Notes: a model not told the origin generated them from the sequence alone. Positions 1-6,461 are shown, counted from the stretch's first letter. The stretch: 14,783 nucleotides of DNA from Candidatus Iainarchaeum sp. (GCA_017608995.1 JAFCEU010000007.1:1-14783), one strand, 5' to 3'. Translations and numbers: made by a program.

Positions 1-443
1 AGGTTTTGCCTACAATGCGCGGAGCTCATGCAATATTTGGAGCTATTAAAAAGATCGAACTGGAAAAGAAGCCAGATATTATTTTGGTTGGCAATCAAAC
101 AGGATTGAGAGCAAGCGCAACAGATGTTGAAAAAGCAAGGGCTGGCGCAATAGTCGCATGGCAGATTTTGCTTGGATCAAAGCCACAGAAGATTGTTTTA
201 TGCTCAAAGTGGAGCAACAGAGCGGAAATAGCTCCGCACCTCGAGCTTATAAAACACTCCATAAATACCCAGGTTATTGCATTGGCAATAAATGGTTTTG
301 GTTGCGAAAGAGAAAAATTATTAGGGATTATAGAAGATGTTGAGAAAGAGTTCGGAATTTTGGCTCTAGATGTGATCTCAACTCCTGAAAAGCTGGAAAA
401 ATTGCTGAACTCACTTACTTCAGATGTTAAGCACCCAAACTGA
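1..443 (+). CDS. C-terminal part of a DUF1611-like protein (5' truncated by window)
   Basis: The reading frame is already open at base 3 and stops with TGA at 441-443, so the true start lies upstream. About 146 residues are visible. The pattern 'PDIILVGNQTG' ... 'AWQILLGSKPQKIVLCS' ... 'TQVIALAINGFG' ... 'EKEFGILALDVI' resembles the C-terminal half of DUF1611 proteins. In that family a P-loop domain is followed by a segment in which a strand plus 'GSxPDALVLxH' precedes a 'VVGISLNxxGL' strand and a final helix. Some DUF1611 members are N-acyltransferases or ligases acting on amino acids (DgcN type), but no substrate can be read here because the N-terminal and P-loop part is outside the window. 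The assignment is from memory of the family pattern. The gene ends 46 bp before tRNA-Val. Confidence 0.5.
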   Translation, partial: VLPTMRGAHAIFGAIKKIELEKKPDIILVGNQTGLRASATDVEKARAGAIVAWQILLGSKPQKIVLCSKWSNRAEIAPHLELIKHSINTQVIALAINGFGCEREKLLGIIEDVEKEFGILALDVISTPEKLEKLLNSLTSDVKHPN

Positions 444-454
444 AAAACTAACAG

Positions 455-468
455 CTTTTTAATTTATT
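455..468 (+). promoter_or_regulatory. TATA-like box for tRNA-Val
   Basis: An AT-rich element, CTTTTTAATTTATT, is centred about 28 bp before the first base of tRNA-Val, the spacing expected of an archaeal TATA box. A T-run at its 5' side could also serve as a terminator for the upstream gene. Inferred from position and composition only. Confidence 0.4.
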
Positions 469-489
469 GTACAGATTATTTTTCTATAA

Positions 490-562
490 GGGCTCGTGGT
501 CTAGTGGTTAGGACACCTCCCTGACACGGAGGAGGTCGGCGGTTCGATTCCGCCCGGGCCCA
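490..562 (+). tRNA. tRNA-Val (anticodon GAC)
   Basis: It folds as a complete cloverleaf. The acceptor stem is GGGCTCG (490-496) with CGGGCCC (555-561), including one U-G pair, and the discriminator is A562. The anticodon stem CCTCC/GGAGG encloses the loop CTGACAC, giving anticodon GAC (Val). The T arm is GGCGG TTCGATT CCGCC (538-554). There is no encoded CCA and no intron. The gene lies between the DUF1611-like gene and the convergent coiled-coil gene. Confidence 0.95.
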
Positions 563-577
563 TTAAAAATAGTATTT

Positions 578-2743
578 CTATTTCTTTTCAACAAGCTTGT
601 CTAAACTGAGCCCTATTATTTTAGCAAAGTTTCTCTCAAACCTATCAAGCTCAGCAATCTTTGCATCGATTAGTTTTATTCTTTCCTTATACTGTCCTTC
701 CATCAGCTTTACTGCTTCATTGAATCGCTGAATGCGCTCATTAAACTTTTCTATATTCTGGTCCAGTATTTTCACAAACTGCTCTCGGAATGCCGATAAA
801 CTTTCCACCTCTGCCTTTATTTTTTCTAGCTCTACGCTACCTACTGTTTCTTCCTCCAACTTCTGCTTCAGTGCTTCGAGCCCCTGCTCAAACTCTTTCT
901 TTTTCATATTTACTAATCTTTCCAGATCCTTTGCAGAGGCTTTTATTACCGCCTGCCTTATTCTATTTAGATCCATCGTAGTATAAGGTTCGAGACCTTT
1001 CAGCAACAAATCGCGCCTCTTTATTATCTCTTCAGCCTGCTTTGCGAGCTGCTCAGCACGCTTCTCGTACCCTGCTGTAAGTTCTTGGATTTCACCTTTA
1101 AGCTTTGCAATTTCCGCACTGCTTTCTGCAATTATTCTTGCCCTAGTCTTATTCAACTCATTCTTAAGTTTCTCGATTTCCTTCAACTCATTCTCTATTT
1201 TCTTTCTAACTTCTTCAACTCTTTGCATGCTATCCTTAACCTTCGCTTTATATTCCTTCTCAACGCTTTCAATGCGCGCAAGCATCTTTGCATCTATAAT
1301 TTCATCGAGCTTCTCAAGCTCTTTTGCTTTTTCATCAGCTTTCTTAATTACTTCTTCAACCTTTTGTTCAGATTCGGTCATTTTCTTCTCTATTTCAGCA
1401 AGCATAGAATCAATCTTCTTTGCATACTGCTTCTCGATTCCCCAGACCTTTTCTTCAATCCTCTTCTCTATCTCCTCACCGATCTTTTCTTTCATTCTTT
1501 CAAGTTCCGCTAGTTTAGCATCAACACGCTCAGGCCTTATCTGCTTCCTCAATGTTTCGAGCTCCCTAATCTGCTTCATTATTTCCTTCTCGAGCTCTTC
1601 GTGACTCTCTAATTTCAATTTCTCTATCCTGTTTTTCGCTTCAGCCATTATATCCTCAATGACTTCTGATTCTAGCTCAAGAGTTTTTACCACGCGACTG
1701 TCAAGCCTTTTTATTTCCTCCTGAGCTTTTGCAACGAACTGGTTTATCTCAGAGCGCGATTGCTGTATTGCTGCTTTTATCTCCTGTAATAGAGATTCTC
1801 GTATTTCATTAAACTGCTTCTCCGTTTCATTAATCTTTTCCTCAAGAATTCCATTTAATTCTTCTTCAATTTTTACTCCTAATTCCTCTGCTTCCTTGTG
1901 CAGCTTTTCGGTCTGCTCGTCCCCTAACTTCTTTATTTTGTTTTCAAATAGGTTTTCTGTGCTCTTTAATTCTTCTTTGAGCTTAGCAATATTTTCTTCC
2001 ATCTCTTTAGTAGCGCCTTGCAGCAATTCCTCAATCTTTCTTACAGCTTCGCTTGTTTTCTCTTCAACATTTGCCATAAGCCCCTTTATCTTCTTTTCAG
2101 TCGCTTCTTCAACTTCTTTTCTAAGTTTATTGACTCTTTTGCTCATTCTATCGATTTCTTTAAGCAGAGCTTCTTCTTGTTTTTGCCTTTCCTCAACGAC
2201 CCTTGCTGTATCCTTTACTTCTTCATTTATCTTCTTTATTTCCTCAATGCGCTTATTGAGCATATCATCTATTTCCTTCTGTTTTTGCCCCAATTCGCTA
2301 TTAACCTTCTGCGTTATAAGTACGGTCTTTGAATTCAAAAGAGCATCAATTTTCTTGTACTCCTGTTCCAAACCAGCCTTTACCTTCTCATCGACTGTTT
2401 TTTCAATCTCCTTCTTTATTTTCTCGATCTCCTCAATCTTCTTGTTCACCGTTTCCATCACTGCCTTTTCCCACATTTCCCTCGCTTTGGGCTTTTCTTC
2501 GCGTTCTTCTTCAGTTTCTTCTAGGCCTTTTTCCAGGGCCTTTATTACATCTTCTTCGCTTTCCGGCAGCATCACCTCTTCTTTCTTCCCCTTTCGTTCA
2601 CCTTTAGCTTCAGCGAGAATCTCACGAGCTTCGCTTTCAGATATACCTACATCTTTCAAATTCTTTATTATTTCTTCATCAGACAGATCTAAAGCTAAGA
2701 GTTTCCTTACGGAATCTAAAATTATACTTTTCTTATCCGGCAT
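578..2743 (-). CDS. Large coiled-coil protein with N-terminal UBA-like helical domain, function unknown
   Basis: 721 residues from ATG at 2743. Residues about 1-48 form a short helical unit ('LALDLSDEEIIKNLKDVGIS', then 'EAREIL') that resembles UBA/TS-N-like or small HTH modules. An acidic linker (about 50-85) follows. From about residue 85 to the C-terminus the protein is nearly continuous Glu/Lys-rich heptad sequence with few prolines or glycines, so a long rod is expected. There is no Walker A motif, ABC signature, signal peptide or membrane span, so it is not an SMC/Rad50 ATPase by itself. Recurrent phrases such as 'EIDDMLNKRIEEI' and 'KKIDSMLAEIEKKM' suggest internal duplication. A cytoskeletal, chromosome-organising or scaffold role is possible but only guessed. 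A TATA-like box about 28 bp before the ATG and the absence of an SD site suggest a leaderless transcript. Confidence 0.85.
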   Translation of the reverse strand: MPDKKSIILDSVRKLLALDLSDEEIIKNLKDVGISESEAREILAEAKGERKGKKEEVMLPESEEDVIKALEKGLEETEEEREEKPKAREMWEKAVMETVNKKIEEIEKIKKEIEKTVDEKVKAGLEQEYKKIDALLNSKTVLITQKVNSELGQKQKEIDDMLNKRIEEIKKINEEVKDTARVVEERQKQEEALLKEIDRMSKRVNKLRKEVEEATEKKIKGLMANVEEKTSEAVRKIEELLQGATKEMEENIAKLKEELKSTENLFENKIKKLGDEQTEKLHKEAEELGVKIEEELNGILEEKINETEKQFNEIRESLLQEIKAAIQQSRSEINQFVAKAQEEIKRLDSRVVKTLELESEVIEDIMAEAKNRIEKLKLESHEELEKEIMKQIRELETLRKQIRPERVDAKLAELERMKEKIGEEIEKRIEEKVWGIEKQYAKKIDSMLAEIEKKMTESEQKVEEVIKKADEKAKELEKLDEIIDAKMLARIESVEKEYKAKVKDSMQRVEEVRKKIENELKEIEKLKNELNKTRARIIAESSAEIAKLKGEIQELTAGYEKRAEQLAKQAEEIIKRRDLLLKGLEPYTTMDLNRIRQAVIKASAKDLERLVNMKKKEFEQGLEALKQKLEEETVGSVELEKIKAEVESLSAFREQFVKILDQNIEKFNERIQRFNEAVKLMEGQYKERIKLIDAKIAELDRFERNFAKIIGLSLDKLVEKK

Positions 2744-2766
2744 TCAAATCAATAATATATAGTTCT

Positions 2767-2775
2767 ATTATAAAA
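2767..2775 (-). promoter_or_regulatory. TATA-like box for the coiled-coil gene
   Basis: The minus strand reads TTTTATAAT, centred about 28 nt before the ATG at 2743. Transcription would start at or next to the start codon, which agrees with the missing SD site. Confidence 0.45.
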
Positions 2776-2839
2776 ACTTTTTCATTAAGCAGTGAAGCCT
2801 TGGCTTTTGGCTAATTTTCATTAGTGATAAAGAAAAAGA

Positions 2840-2911
2840 TGGACCGGCTGGGACTCGAACCCAGGGTCTCGTCCATGCCAAGGACGCGTGTTACCACTAC
2901 ACTACCGGCCC
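2840..2911 (-). tRNA. tRNA-Ala (anticodon GGC)
   Basis: On the minus strand the acceptor stem GGGCCGG pairs with CCGGTCC and the discriminator is A (2840). The third pair is G-U, the G3-U70 identity element of alanine tRNA. The anticodon stem CGTCC/GGACG encloses TTGGCAT, giving GGC. The T loop TTCGAGT is closed by CTGGG/CCCAG. There is no intron and no encoded CCA. The D arm (TAGTGTAGTGGTAACAC) resembles that of Gly/Glu/Asp tRNAs, but the anticodon and G3-U70 settle alanine. Confidence 0.94.
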
Positions 2912-2930
2912 CTAATTAATCAAAAAGCTA

Positions 2931-2986
2931 TTGAATATTTATATTTCTTTCTCCACCCCCTTAAAGGAAAGAAGAATAGTATTCAA
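2931..2986 (-). repeat. Fold-back element, copy A, carrying the tRNA-Ala TATA box
   Basis: Imperfect palindrome of 56 bp bounded by TTGAATA and TATTCAA. Read on the minus strand it starts TTGAATACTATTCTTCTTT and ends AGAAAGAAATATAAATATTCAA in two arms around a GC-richer centre of about 15 bp. The arms are almost the same as in copy B (4752-4810): 18/19 bases at one end and 21/22 at the other, while the centres differ. The AAATATAAATAT part (2935-2946) sits about 29 bp before the tRNA-Ala 5' end, so it probably is that gene's TATA box. Whether the whole element is a promoter module, an RNA hairpin or a MITE-like insertion cannot be settled here. Confidence 0.7.
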
Positions 2987-3063
2987 TGGCTTTATATAGA
3001 AAAAGTTTTGGTTAAATATCTGTTGGTGCCGGAAAAAAGCGTAAGGGAGTGGTAAAAATTAAG

Positions 3064-3097
3064 CTTTTTAAAGGAAGTCACTTAATTATATGGAGTG
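3064..3097 (+). promoter_or_regulatory. TATA-like box and SD site for the DUF2226-like gene
   Basis: CTTTTTAAAG at 3064-3073 is the best TATA candidate, about 36 bp before the ATG. GGAGTGA at 3091-3097 matches the archaeal SD consensus and lies 7 nt before the ATG at 3105. A second TATA-like string (TTTATATAG, about 2992-3000) lies farther upstream, so a longer leader is possible. Confidence 0.4.
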
Positions 3098-3104
3098 ATT
3101 TTAA

Positions 3105-3596
3105 ATGGATTTGCCTCTCGGCGTACCGCTTCAGCAGAGCTTAAAGACCGCCAACGTTGATATGCTAAATACGATACTAGAACTTATGAAAAAGCAGTTT
3201 ACTGGTTATATTGTGGTAACTATAAATGGCTATGATGGAATCGAAGAAGGTGCAATACTTTTTAGGAAAGGCGTAATTATTGGGGCTGGCTACGAATTCA
3301 TGAAGTATGGCGTAACCATTGAAGGCAACGATGCTTTTAAAATTGTGCTGAATGCATTTAAAGCGAAGCACGGAGTTATTGATATTTACAGCTTAACAAC
3401 ACAGCATATGGATTTGCTAACAGCATTCCATGAAAAGATGCTAATCAGCCTGAAGATAGAGCCAAAGAATCTAAAAAAGATTTATCCGAGAGAATTCTCA
3501 GATAGGTATGCGAAAGATGTGATAAAGCAGCAAGAAGAGGTGACAAAGTACGATATCTTCAAGAGAGCAGGCATTGCGGGCATTACGGAACGTTAG
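3105..3596 (+). CDS. DUF2226-like archaeal protein
   Basis: 163 residues with ATG preceded by GGAGTGA. The core reads 'FTGYIVVTINGYDGIEEGAI', then 'LFRKGVIIGAGYEF', 'EGNDAFKIVLNAF' and 'VIDIYSLTTQHMDLLTAFHE'. This follows the order seen in the DUF2226 family: a 'GYVxV' strand, an 'ilFxdGxivaa' hairpin, a 'GdeAl' helix and a 'DIYxLxxxqlxlal' helix. Family members are archaeal proteins with no established biochemical role. There is no membrane segment. The C-terminal tail (about 125-163) is charged and helical. The gene precedes the MinD ATPase in the same direction with a gap of about 115 bp that has its own TATA candidate. Co-function with MinD is possible but inferred only from position. Confidence 0.6.
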   Translation: MDLPLGVPLQQSLKTANVDMLNTILELMKKQFTGYIVVTINGYDGIEEGAILFRKGVIIGAGYEFMKYGVTIEGNDAFKIVLNAFKAKHGVIDIYSLTTQHMDLLTAFHEKMLISLKIEPKNLKKIYPREFSDRYAKDVIKQQEEVTKYDIFKRAGIAGITER

Positions 3597-3644
3597 GGCT
3601 TGCAACTAATTATTTTGAGAATTTGTTTTTGGGGATGCAAAAAG

Positions 3645-3657
3645 TATTTATTTTAAT
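3645..3657 (+). promoter_or_regulatory. TATA-like box upstream of minD
   Basis: The AT-rich string TATTTATTTTAAT lies about 60 bp before the preferred MinD start, and a T-run (TTTGTTTTT, 3622-3630) that could terminate the preceding gene lies just before it. Position suggests a promoter for the minD-LSm pair with a short leader. Confidence 0.35.
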
Positions 3658-3710
3658 AATTACTACTATTTACTAACTTACTGCAAAAGAAAATGCAGGC
3701 AGGATTTTTT

Positions 3711-4511
3711 ATGGCGAGAAGTATTGCAATAGCTTCTGGGAAGGGCGGCGTTGGAAAAACAACTATAACCGCTAATCTTGGTATAGCGTTAGCGATGAGC
3801 AATGCGAAGGTGCTTCTAATTGATGCAGATGTAGCAATGGCAAACCTCTCACTAATCTTCAAGCTTCAGAATTCACCAATAACTTTGCACGAAGTGCTTA
3901 TGGGTGAAGCAAACATAGAAGATGCTATCTACTCCGGACCACAAAACGTAGAAATAATTCCAAGCGGTCTCAGCTTGGAAAGCTACAGGCGCGTTGATCC
4001 TGAAAGGCTGAAGCACGCAGTAAGCACTTTGGAAAGCAGGTATGATTATATATTGCTTGATGTGCCTGCCGGTATAGAAAGGAGTACGCTGGCTGCTCTA
4101 GCTTCTGCAAAGCAGACTTTAATTATTACTACGCCTGATTCGCCAAGCGTTGCCGATGCTCTTAAAACAAAGATTGTTGCACAACGCTTGCTTTCAAAAC
4201 CCTTTGGCTTCATCGTAAATATGGTGCATGGTGAAAAGGGCGAATTAAAGAAAAATGAGGTAAGTGCTATTTTGGAGTTGCCATGCTATGGAATAATTCC
4301 ATTTGATAAAGAAGTAAGAAAAACATTTATTGGTAAAGGGAATCAGCCAATAATACTGCGAAAGCCTGATTCACCAGCTGCAAAGGCAATAACGCTTGCA
4401 GCTAACAAAATAGGCGGTAAAAAAGTTGAGCCTGAAGATATAGGCAAAGGCTCCATATTCTCAAGGATTTTATCAATATTCAAAAGAAAAAGATCTGAGG
4501 TGAAAGAATGA
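3711..4511 (+). CDS. minD: MinD/ParA-family ATPase
   Basis: 266 residues from ATG at 3711. An in-frame ATG at 3693 would add six residues ahead of a sequence that normally starts within a few residues of the P-loop. The deviant Walker A 'GKGGVGKTT' (residues 10-18) has the signature lysine K11 and K16. The switch region 'LLIDADVAMANL' (D38, D40) and Walker B 'YDYILLDVPAG' (D117) are intact. The C-terminus ends in a short amphipathic, basic helix ('IFSRILSIFKRK', about 249-260) like the membrane-targeting sequence of MinD, so reversible membrane binding is likely. Archaeal MinD proteins position surface or motility structures rather than MinC/E-driven division sites; the partner here is unknown. 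The stop overlaps the start of the LSm gene (ATGA), so the two are probably translationally coupled. Confidence 0.9.
   Translation: MARSIAIASGKGGVGKTTITANLGIALAMSNAKVLLIDADVAMANLSLIFKLQNSPITLHEVLMGEANIEDAIYSGPQNVEIIPSGLSLESYRRVDPERLKHAVSTLESRYDYILLDVPAGIERSTLAALASAKQTLIITTPDSPSVADALKTKIVAQRLLSKPFGFIVNMVHGEKGELKKNEVSAILELPCYGIIPFDKEVRKTFIGKGNQPIILRKPDSPAAKAITLAANKIGGKKVEPEDIGKGSIFSRILSIFKRKRSEVKE
4497..4503 (+). promoter_or_regulatory. SD site for LSm inside the end of minD
   Basis: GAGGTGA lies 4 nt before the LSm ATG at 4508 and inside the last MinD codons. It supports coupled translation of the overlapping pair. Confidence 0.6.
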
Positions 4512-4732
4512 CAAGACCTTTTGATGAACTAACAAAGGCACTAGGGCAGCAAGTACTAGTGCGACTGAAAGGGGACCGCATAGTCAGAGGTACTTTAGCT
4601 TCCTTTGACGTGCATCTCAACATAATACTAGAAAATGCGGAAGAACTCACCAACAACGAGGAACAAAGCGTAAAGGAGAAATACCCCAAAATTATGGTTA
4701 GAGGCGACAATATAATTTTTATAGCACTCTAA
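4508..4732 (+). CDS. LSm/Sm-like archaeal protein (SmAP)
   Basis: 74 residues, the usual size of an archaeal SmAP. The Sm1 motif covers about residues 16-42 with 'GTLASFDVHLNIIL', where D34 and N38 match the conserved aspartate and asparagine that contact uridine. The Sm2 motif 'MVRGDNIIFI' is at about 63-72 with R65, G66 and D67. A heptameric ring binding U-rich RNA is expected from the family. Two glutamate/asparagine-rich turns ('ENAEELTNNEEQ') form the variable loop between the motifs. The start overlaps the minD stop by 4 bp and has its own GAGGTGA SD. It is commonly found next to ribosomal or RNA genes in archaea; pairing with minD is less usual. Confidence 0.92.
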   Translation: MTRPFDELTKALGQQVLVRLKGDRIVRGTLASFDVHLNIILENAEELTNNEEQSVKEKYPKIMVRGDNIIFIAL

Positions 4733-4751
4733 AATGCATGCTAAAAAGTTG

Positions 4752-4810
4752 TTGAATACTATTTTTCTTTTCTCCGGAAAAAGCATATAGAAAGAGATAT
4801 AAATATTCAA
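4752..4810 (+). repeat. Fold-back element, copy B, carrying the aIF5A TATA box
   Basis: Imperfect palindrome of 59 bp, bounded by GTTGAATA/TATTCAAC if the flanking G and C are counted. It is the same element as copy A in the same orientation relative to the downstream gene. The arms are conserved and the centre differs (CTCCGGAAAAAGCATAT here). The outermost pair is G-C here and A-T in copy A, a compensatory change that keeps the palindrome. GATATAAATA at 4796-4805 is the likely TATA box of the aIF5A transcript. Confidence 0.7.
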
Positions 4811-4851
4811 CATCCTTATATTCATTTAACAGCTGCTTTTTATCGATCTTT

Positions 4852-4858
4852 GGAGGTG
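4852..4858 (+). promoter_or_regulatory. SD site that decides the aIF5A start
   Basis: GGAGGTG lies 6 nt before ATG 4865. A longer frame from TTG 4850 would place this SD inside the gene, so ATG 4865 is chosen. Confidence 0.75.
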
Positions 4859-4864
4859 CTTTTC

Positions 4865-5278
4865 ATGGCTGAAAAGATGTTCAAGAAAGCCGGTCAGCTA
4901 AAAGAAGGAAACTATGTGCTTATAGAGGGCGAAGTTTGTAGGGTTAAAAATATTGAAAAGAGTGCTCCTGGCAGGCACGGCTCTGCAAAGGTGCGCATAA
5001 CAGCCATAGGCCTTTTTGATAATCAGAAGCGCACCTTTTTAGGCCCTGTAGATGCTGAAGTCGAGGTCCCAATAATAAAGCGCGGCAACGCTCAGCTTGT
5101 AGCACTAATGGGCGACGTAGTGCAAATAATGGATATAAAGGACTATGAGCTATTCAATGTAAAAAAGCCTGCTGACCTCACGGGCCTAAAAAGCGGCGTT
5201 GAGCTTGAGTATGTGCGCTATGGCGATAAAGCAGCGATTCTGCGCATTAAGAGCAGCAGCGAAGGTAAGAAAAAATGA
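4865..5278 (+). CDS. Translation factor aIF5A with Arg at the hypusine position
   Basis: 137 residues. An N-terminal SH3-like domain (about 1-68) is followed by an OB-fold domain (about 72-132; 'GDVVQIMDIKDYELF'). aIF5A binds the ribosomal E site and rescues stalled peptidyl transfer, using a hypusine made from one lysine at the tip of the first domain. In eukaryotes this is the K of 'TGKHGHAK', and in archaea the K of 'PGKHGxAK'. Here the loop reads 'SAPGRHGSAK': R37 (codon AGG, 4973-4975) replaces the modified lysine, and the nearby lysine seen in 'SKPGK' is A34. The rest of the fold is intact, so this is not a decayed copy. Either the factor is unmodified or an arginine modification is used. 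It overlaps the next gene by ATGA. Confidence 0.95.
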   Translation: MAEKMFKKAGQLKEGNYVLIEGEVCRVKNIEKSAPGRHGSAKVRITAIGLFDNQKRTFLGPVDAEVEVPIIKRGNAQLVALMGDVVQIMDIKDYELFNVKKPADLTGLKSGVELEYVRYGDKAAILRIKSSSEGKKK

Positions 5279-5562
5279 GCAAGCTCCAGCTTAAAGATTT
5301 TATCGTAGATCCTTGTAAAAGCGATAAAGCAATAGAATTTTTACCACAGAAGAAACTGAAGCTCCAGCTTAGCGAAATAGTCAATGTGCTAAGAGAAACA
5401 GCTCAGCTACAAGCAGAAACACCATTTGTTACAATCTTCCTTTTTAAGAACACCAGTATAAGCCTCTTTAGAAGCGGTAGAATCCTTGTAAAAAATGTTG
5501 AAGAAAAGGAAGCAAAACAAATAGTTGAAGAGTTACTTGAAATAATAAATGAAAAAGAGTAA
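5275..5562 (+). CDS. Small protein of unknown function coupled to aIF5A
   Basis: 95 residues whose ATG overlaps the aIF5A TGA (ATGA), so translation is probably coupled. The sequence has an N-terminal half with a long amphipathic helix ('LKLQLSEIVNVLRETAQLQ', about 28-46) and a C-terminal half reading 'PFVTIFLFKNTSISLFRSGR', then 'ILVKNVEEKEAKQIVEELLE'. The second half is a beta-hairpin followed by a helix. The pattern 'xisLFxxGrilVKnxxxxeeAxxixeeLl' recurs in several small archaeal proteins and at the end of some ThiF/E1-like proteins, but I cannot name a family with confidence. There are no metal-binding cysteines and no membrane segment. In several archaea the gene next to aIF5A is for polyamine synthesis; that is not the case here. 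Confidence 0.8.
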   Translation: MSKLQLKDFIVDPCKSDKAIEFLPQKKLKLQLSEIVNVLRETAQLQAETPFVTIFLFKNTSISLFRSGRILVKNVEEKEAKQIVEELLEIINEKE

Positions 5563-5603
5563 CCCAGTTTAATCCCAATTTTAACCCCTTTCGAAATAGA
5601 AAA

Positions 5604-5656
5604 CTTTAAATAAGGAAAACCCCTAATTTAAAGCATTGCGATAAGGAAAGGAGGTG
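5604..5656 (+). promoter_or_regulatory. TATA-like box and SD for the DUF4013 gene
   Basis: CTTTAAATAA at 5604-5613 is the TATA candidate, and GGAGGTG at 5650-5656 lies 5 nt before the ATG at 5662. Transcription would start near 5635, giving a leader of about 25 nt. Confidence 0.5.
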
Positions 5657-5661
5657 CAAAA

Positions 5662-6402
5662 ATGGTTAGTTTTGGTACAGCAATAAAGAGGCCATTCGAG
5701 GATCTTAAAACAGCGATAATAGGCATAATTCTAGGGCTGATTCCAATAGTAAATATTCTAACAATTCCAGGGTTTGCATTGCGCAATGCAAAGAGAAGCT
5801 TGGAGGGCGACGATTCACTTCTAAGCTGGGGCGACTGGGGCGATATCATAGTGAAATCAATAATCGCCGTGGTAATAGGGGTTGTCTATTTCATACCAGT
5901 TATTGTGATAGCGTTTATTTTCTTAGGGGCTCTGATATTCACAATTATGGGGGCTGTATCTGGTACACAGGTTACTGCTGGTTACGCAACGCTTTTCCCA
6001 TTGGCGACCACAGCAACGCTAGATAGTGCAGCTATGGGTCAAATTGGTGCAACCATTGGTGCAATGTTAGGAATAGTTTTAATTCTTGTAGTGCTTACTT
6101 TGTTCATAGCATTCATCCTTCCAATGGCAATAATGCACTGGCTTAAAGAAGAGAGCTTTGGCGCAGCGTTCAGGTTTGGTTCAGTAATAAAAAAGAGCTT
6201 CACAGGACCTTACATCGTTGCATGGATTTTCACAATAGTGATAATGTTCATATTTTTCATTGTGGCAATAATACTAGGGCTTATCCCTCTTGTGGGAGTG
6301 TTCATCGGCAGTGGTTTGTCAACTTACGTGGTTGCAGTAGCTGAATACACTCTGTTCGCACAGGCATACAGGGAGCTCGAACAAAGGGTTGCTACAGCAT
6401 AA
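5662..6402 (+). CDS. DUF4013 family membrane protein
   Basis: 246 residues with strong SD. The N-terminus 'AIKRPFEDLKTAIIGIILGL' followed by 'IPIVNILTIPGFALRNAKRS', 'LEGDDSLLSWGDWGDIIVKS' and 'IIAVVIGVVYFIP' matches the order of conserved elements in DUF4013: a hydrophobic segment, a 'GxxLRNxxxxLEGDDxLPxWxDW' loop, then a second span. About five or six hydrophobic segments are visible (about 16-38, 68-105, 125-155, 185-215, 215-240). The tryptophan/aspartate loop 'WGDWGD' (about 53-58) is the family hallmark. The function is unknown. An M50 protease follows in the same direction after a T-run and separate TATA candidate. Confidence 0.8.
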   Translation: MVSFGTAIKRPFEDLKTAIIGIILGLIPIVNILTIPGFALRNAKRSLEGDDSLLSWGDWGDIIVKSIIAVVIGVVYFIPVIVIAFIFLGALIFTIMGAVSGTQVTAGYATLFPLATTATLDSAAMGQIGATIGAMLGIVLILVVLTLFIAFILPMAIMHWLKEESFGAAFRFGSVIKKSFTGPYIVAWIFTIVIMFIFFIVAIILGLIPLVGVFIGSGLSTYVVAVAEYTLFAQAYRELEQRVATA

Positions 6403-6421
6403 TAGCAAGCTCATTTCCCTC

Positions 6422-6436
6422 TTTTTTTATTTATTT
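6422..6436 (+). promoter_or_regulatory. T-run terminator overlapping the TATA region of the M50 protease gene
   Basis: Seven T residues at 6422-6428 follow the DUF4013 stop by about 20 bp and could end its transcript. The same stretch continues as TTTATTTATTT (6426-6436), about 31 bp before the M50 ATG. No SD site precedes that ATG, so a leaderless start is plausible. Confidence 0.4.
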
Positions 6437-6461
6437 GCATATCTACTTCTATATGGTTTAA

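Noticed and set aside
578..2762. Several plus-strand frames opposite the coiled-coil gene
   Set aside because: The Ser/Phe-rich or Leu/Phe-rich translations are the antisense shadow of Glu/Lys-rich codons.
2840..2911. tRNA-Gly assignment for the minus-strand tRNA
   Set aside because: The D arm looks Gly/Glu-like, but the anticodon is GGC and G3-U70 is present, so it is alanine.
3597..3700. Small RNA gene before minD
   Set aside because: Only T-runs and a TATA-like string are seen, with no C/D box pair or stable fold.
3693..3710. Earlier MinD start at ATG 3693
   Set aside because: It adds six residues before the normal N-terminus without a better SD; ATG 3711 fits the family.
4850..4864. 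TTG start for aIF5A
   Set aside because: The SD GGAGGTG would lie inside the gene; ATG 4865 has correct spacing.
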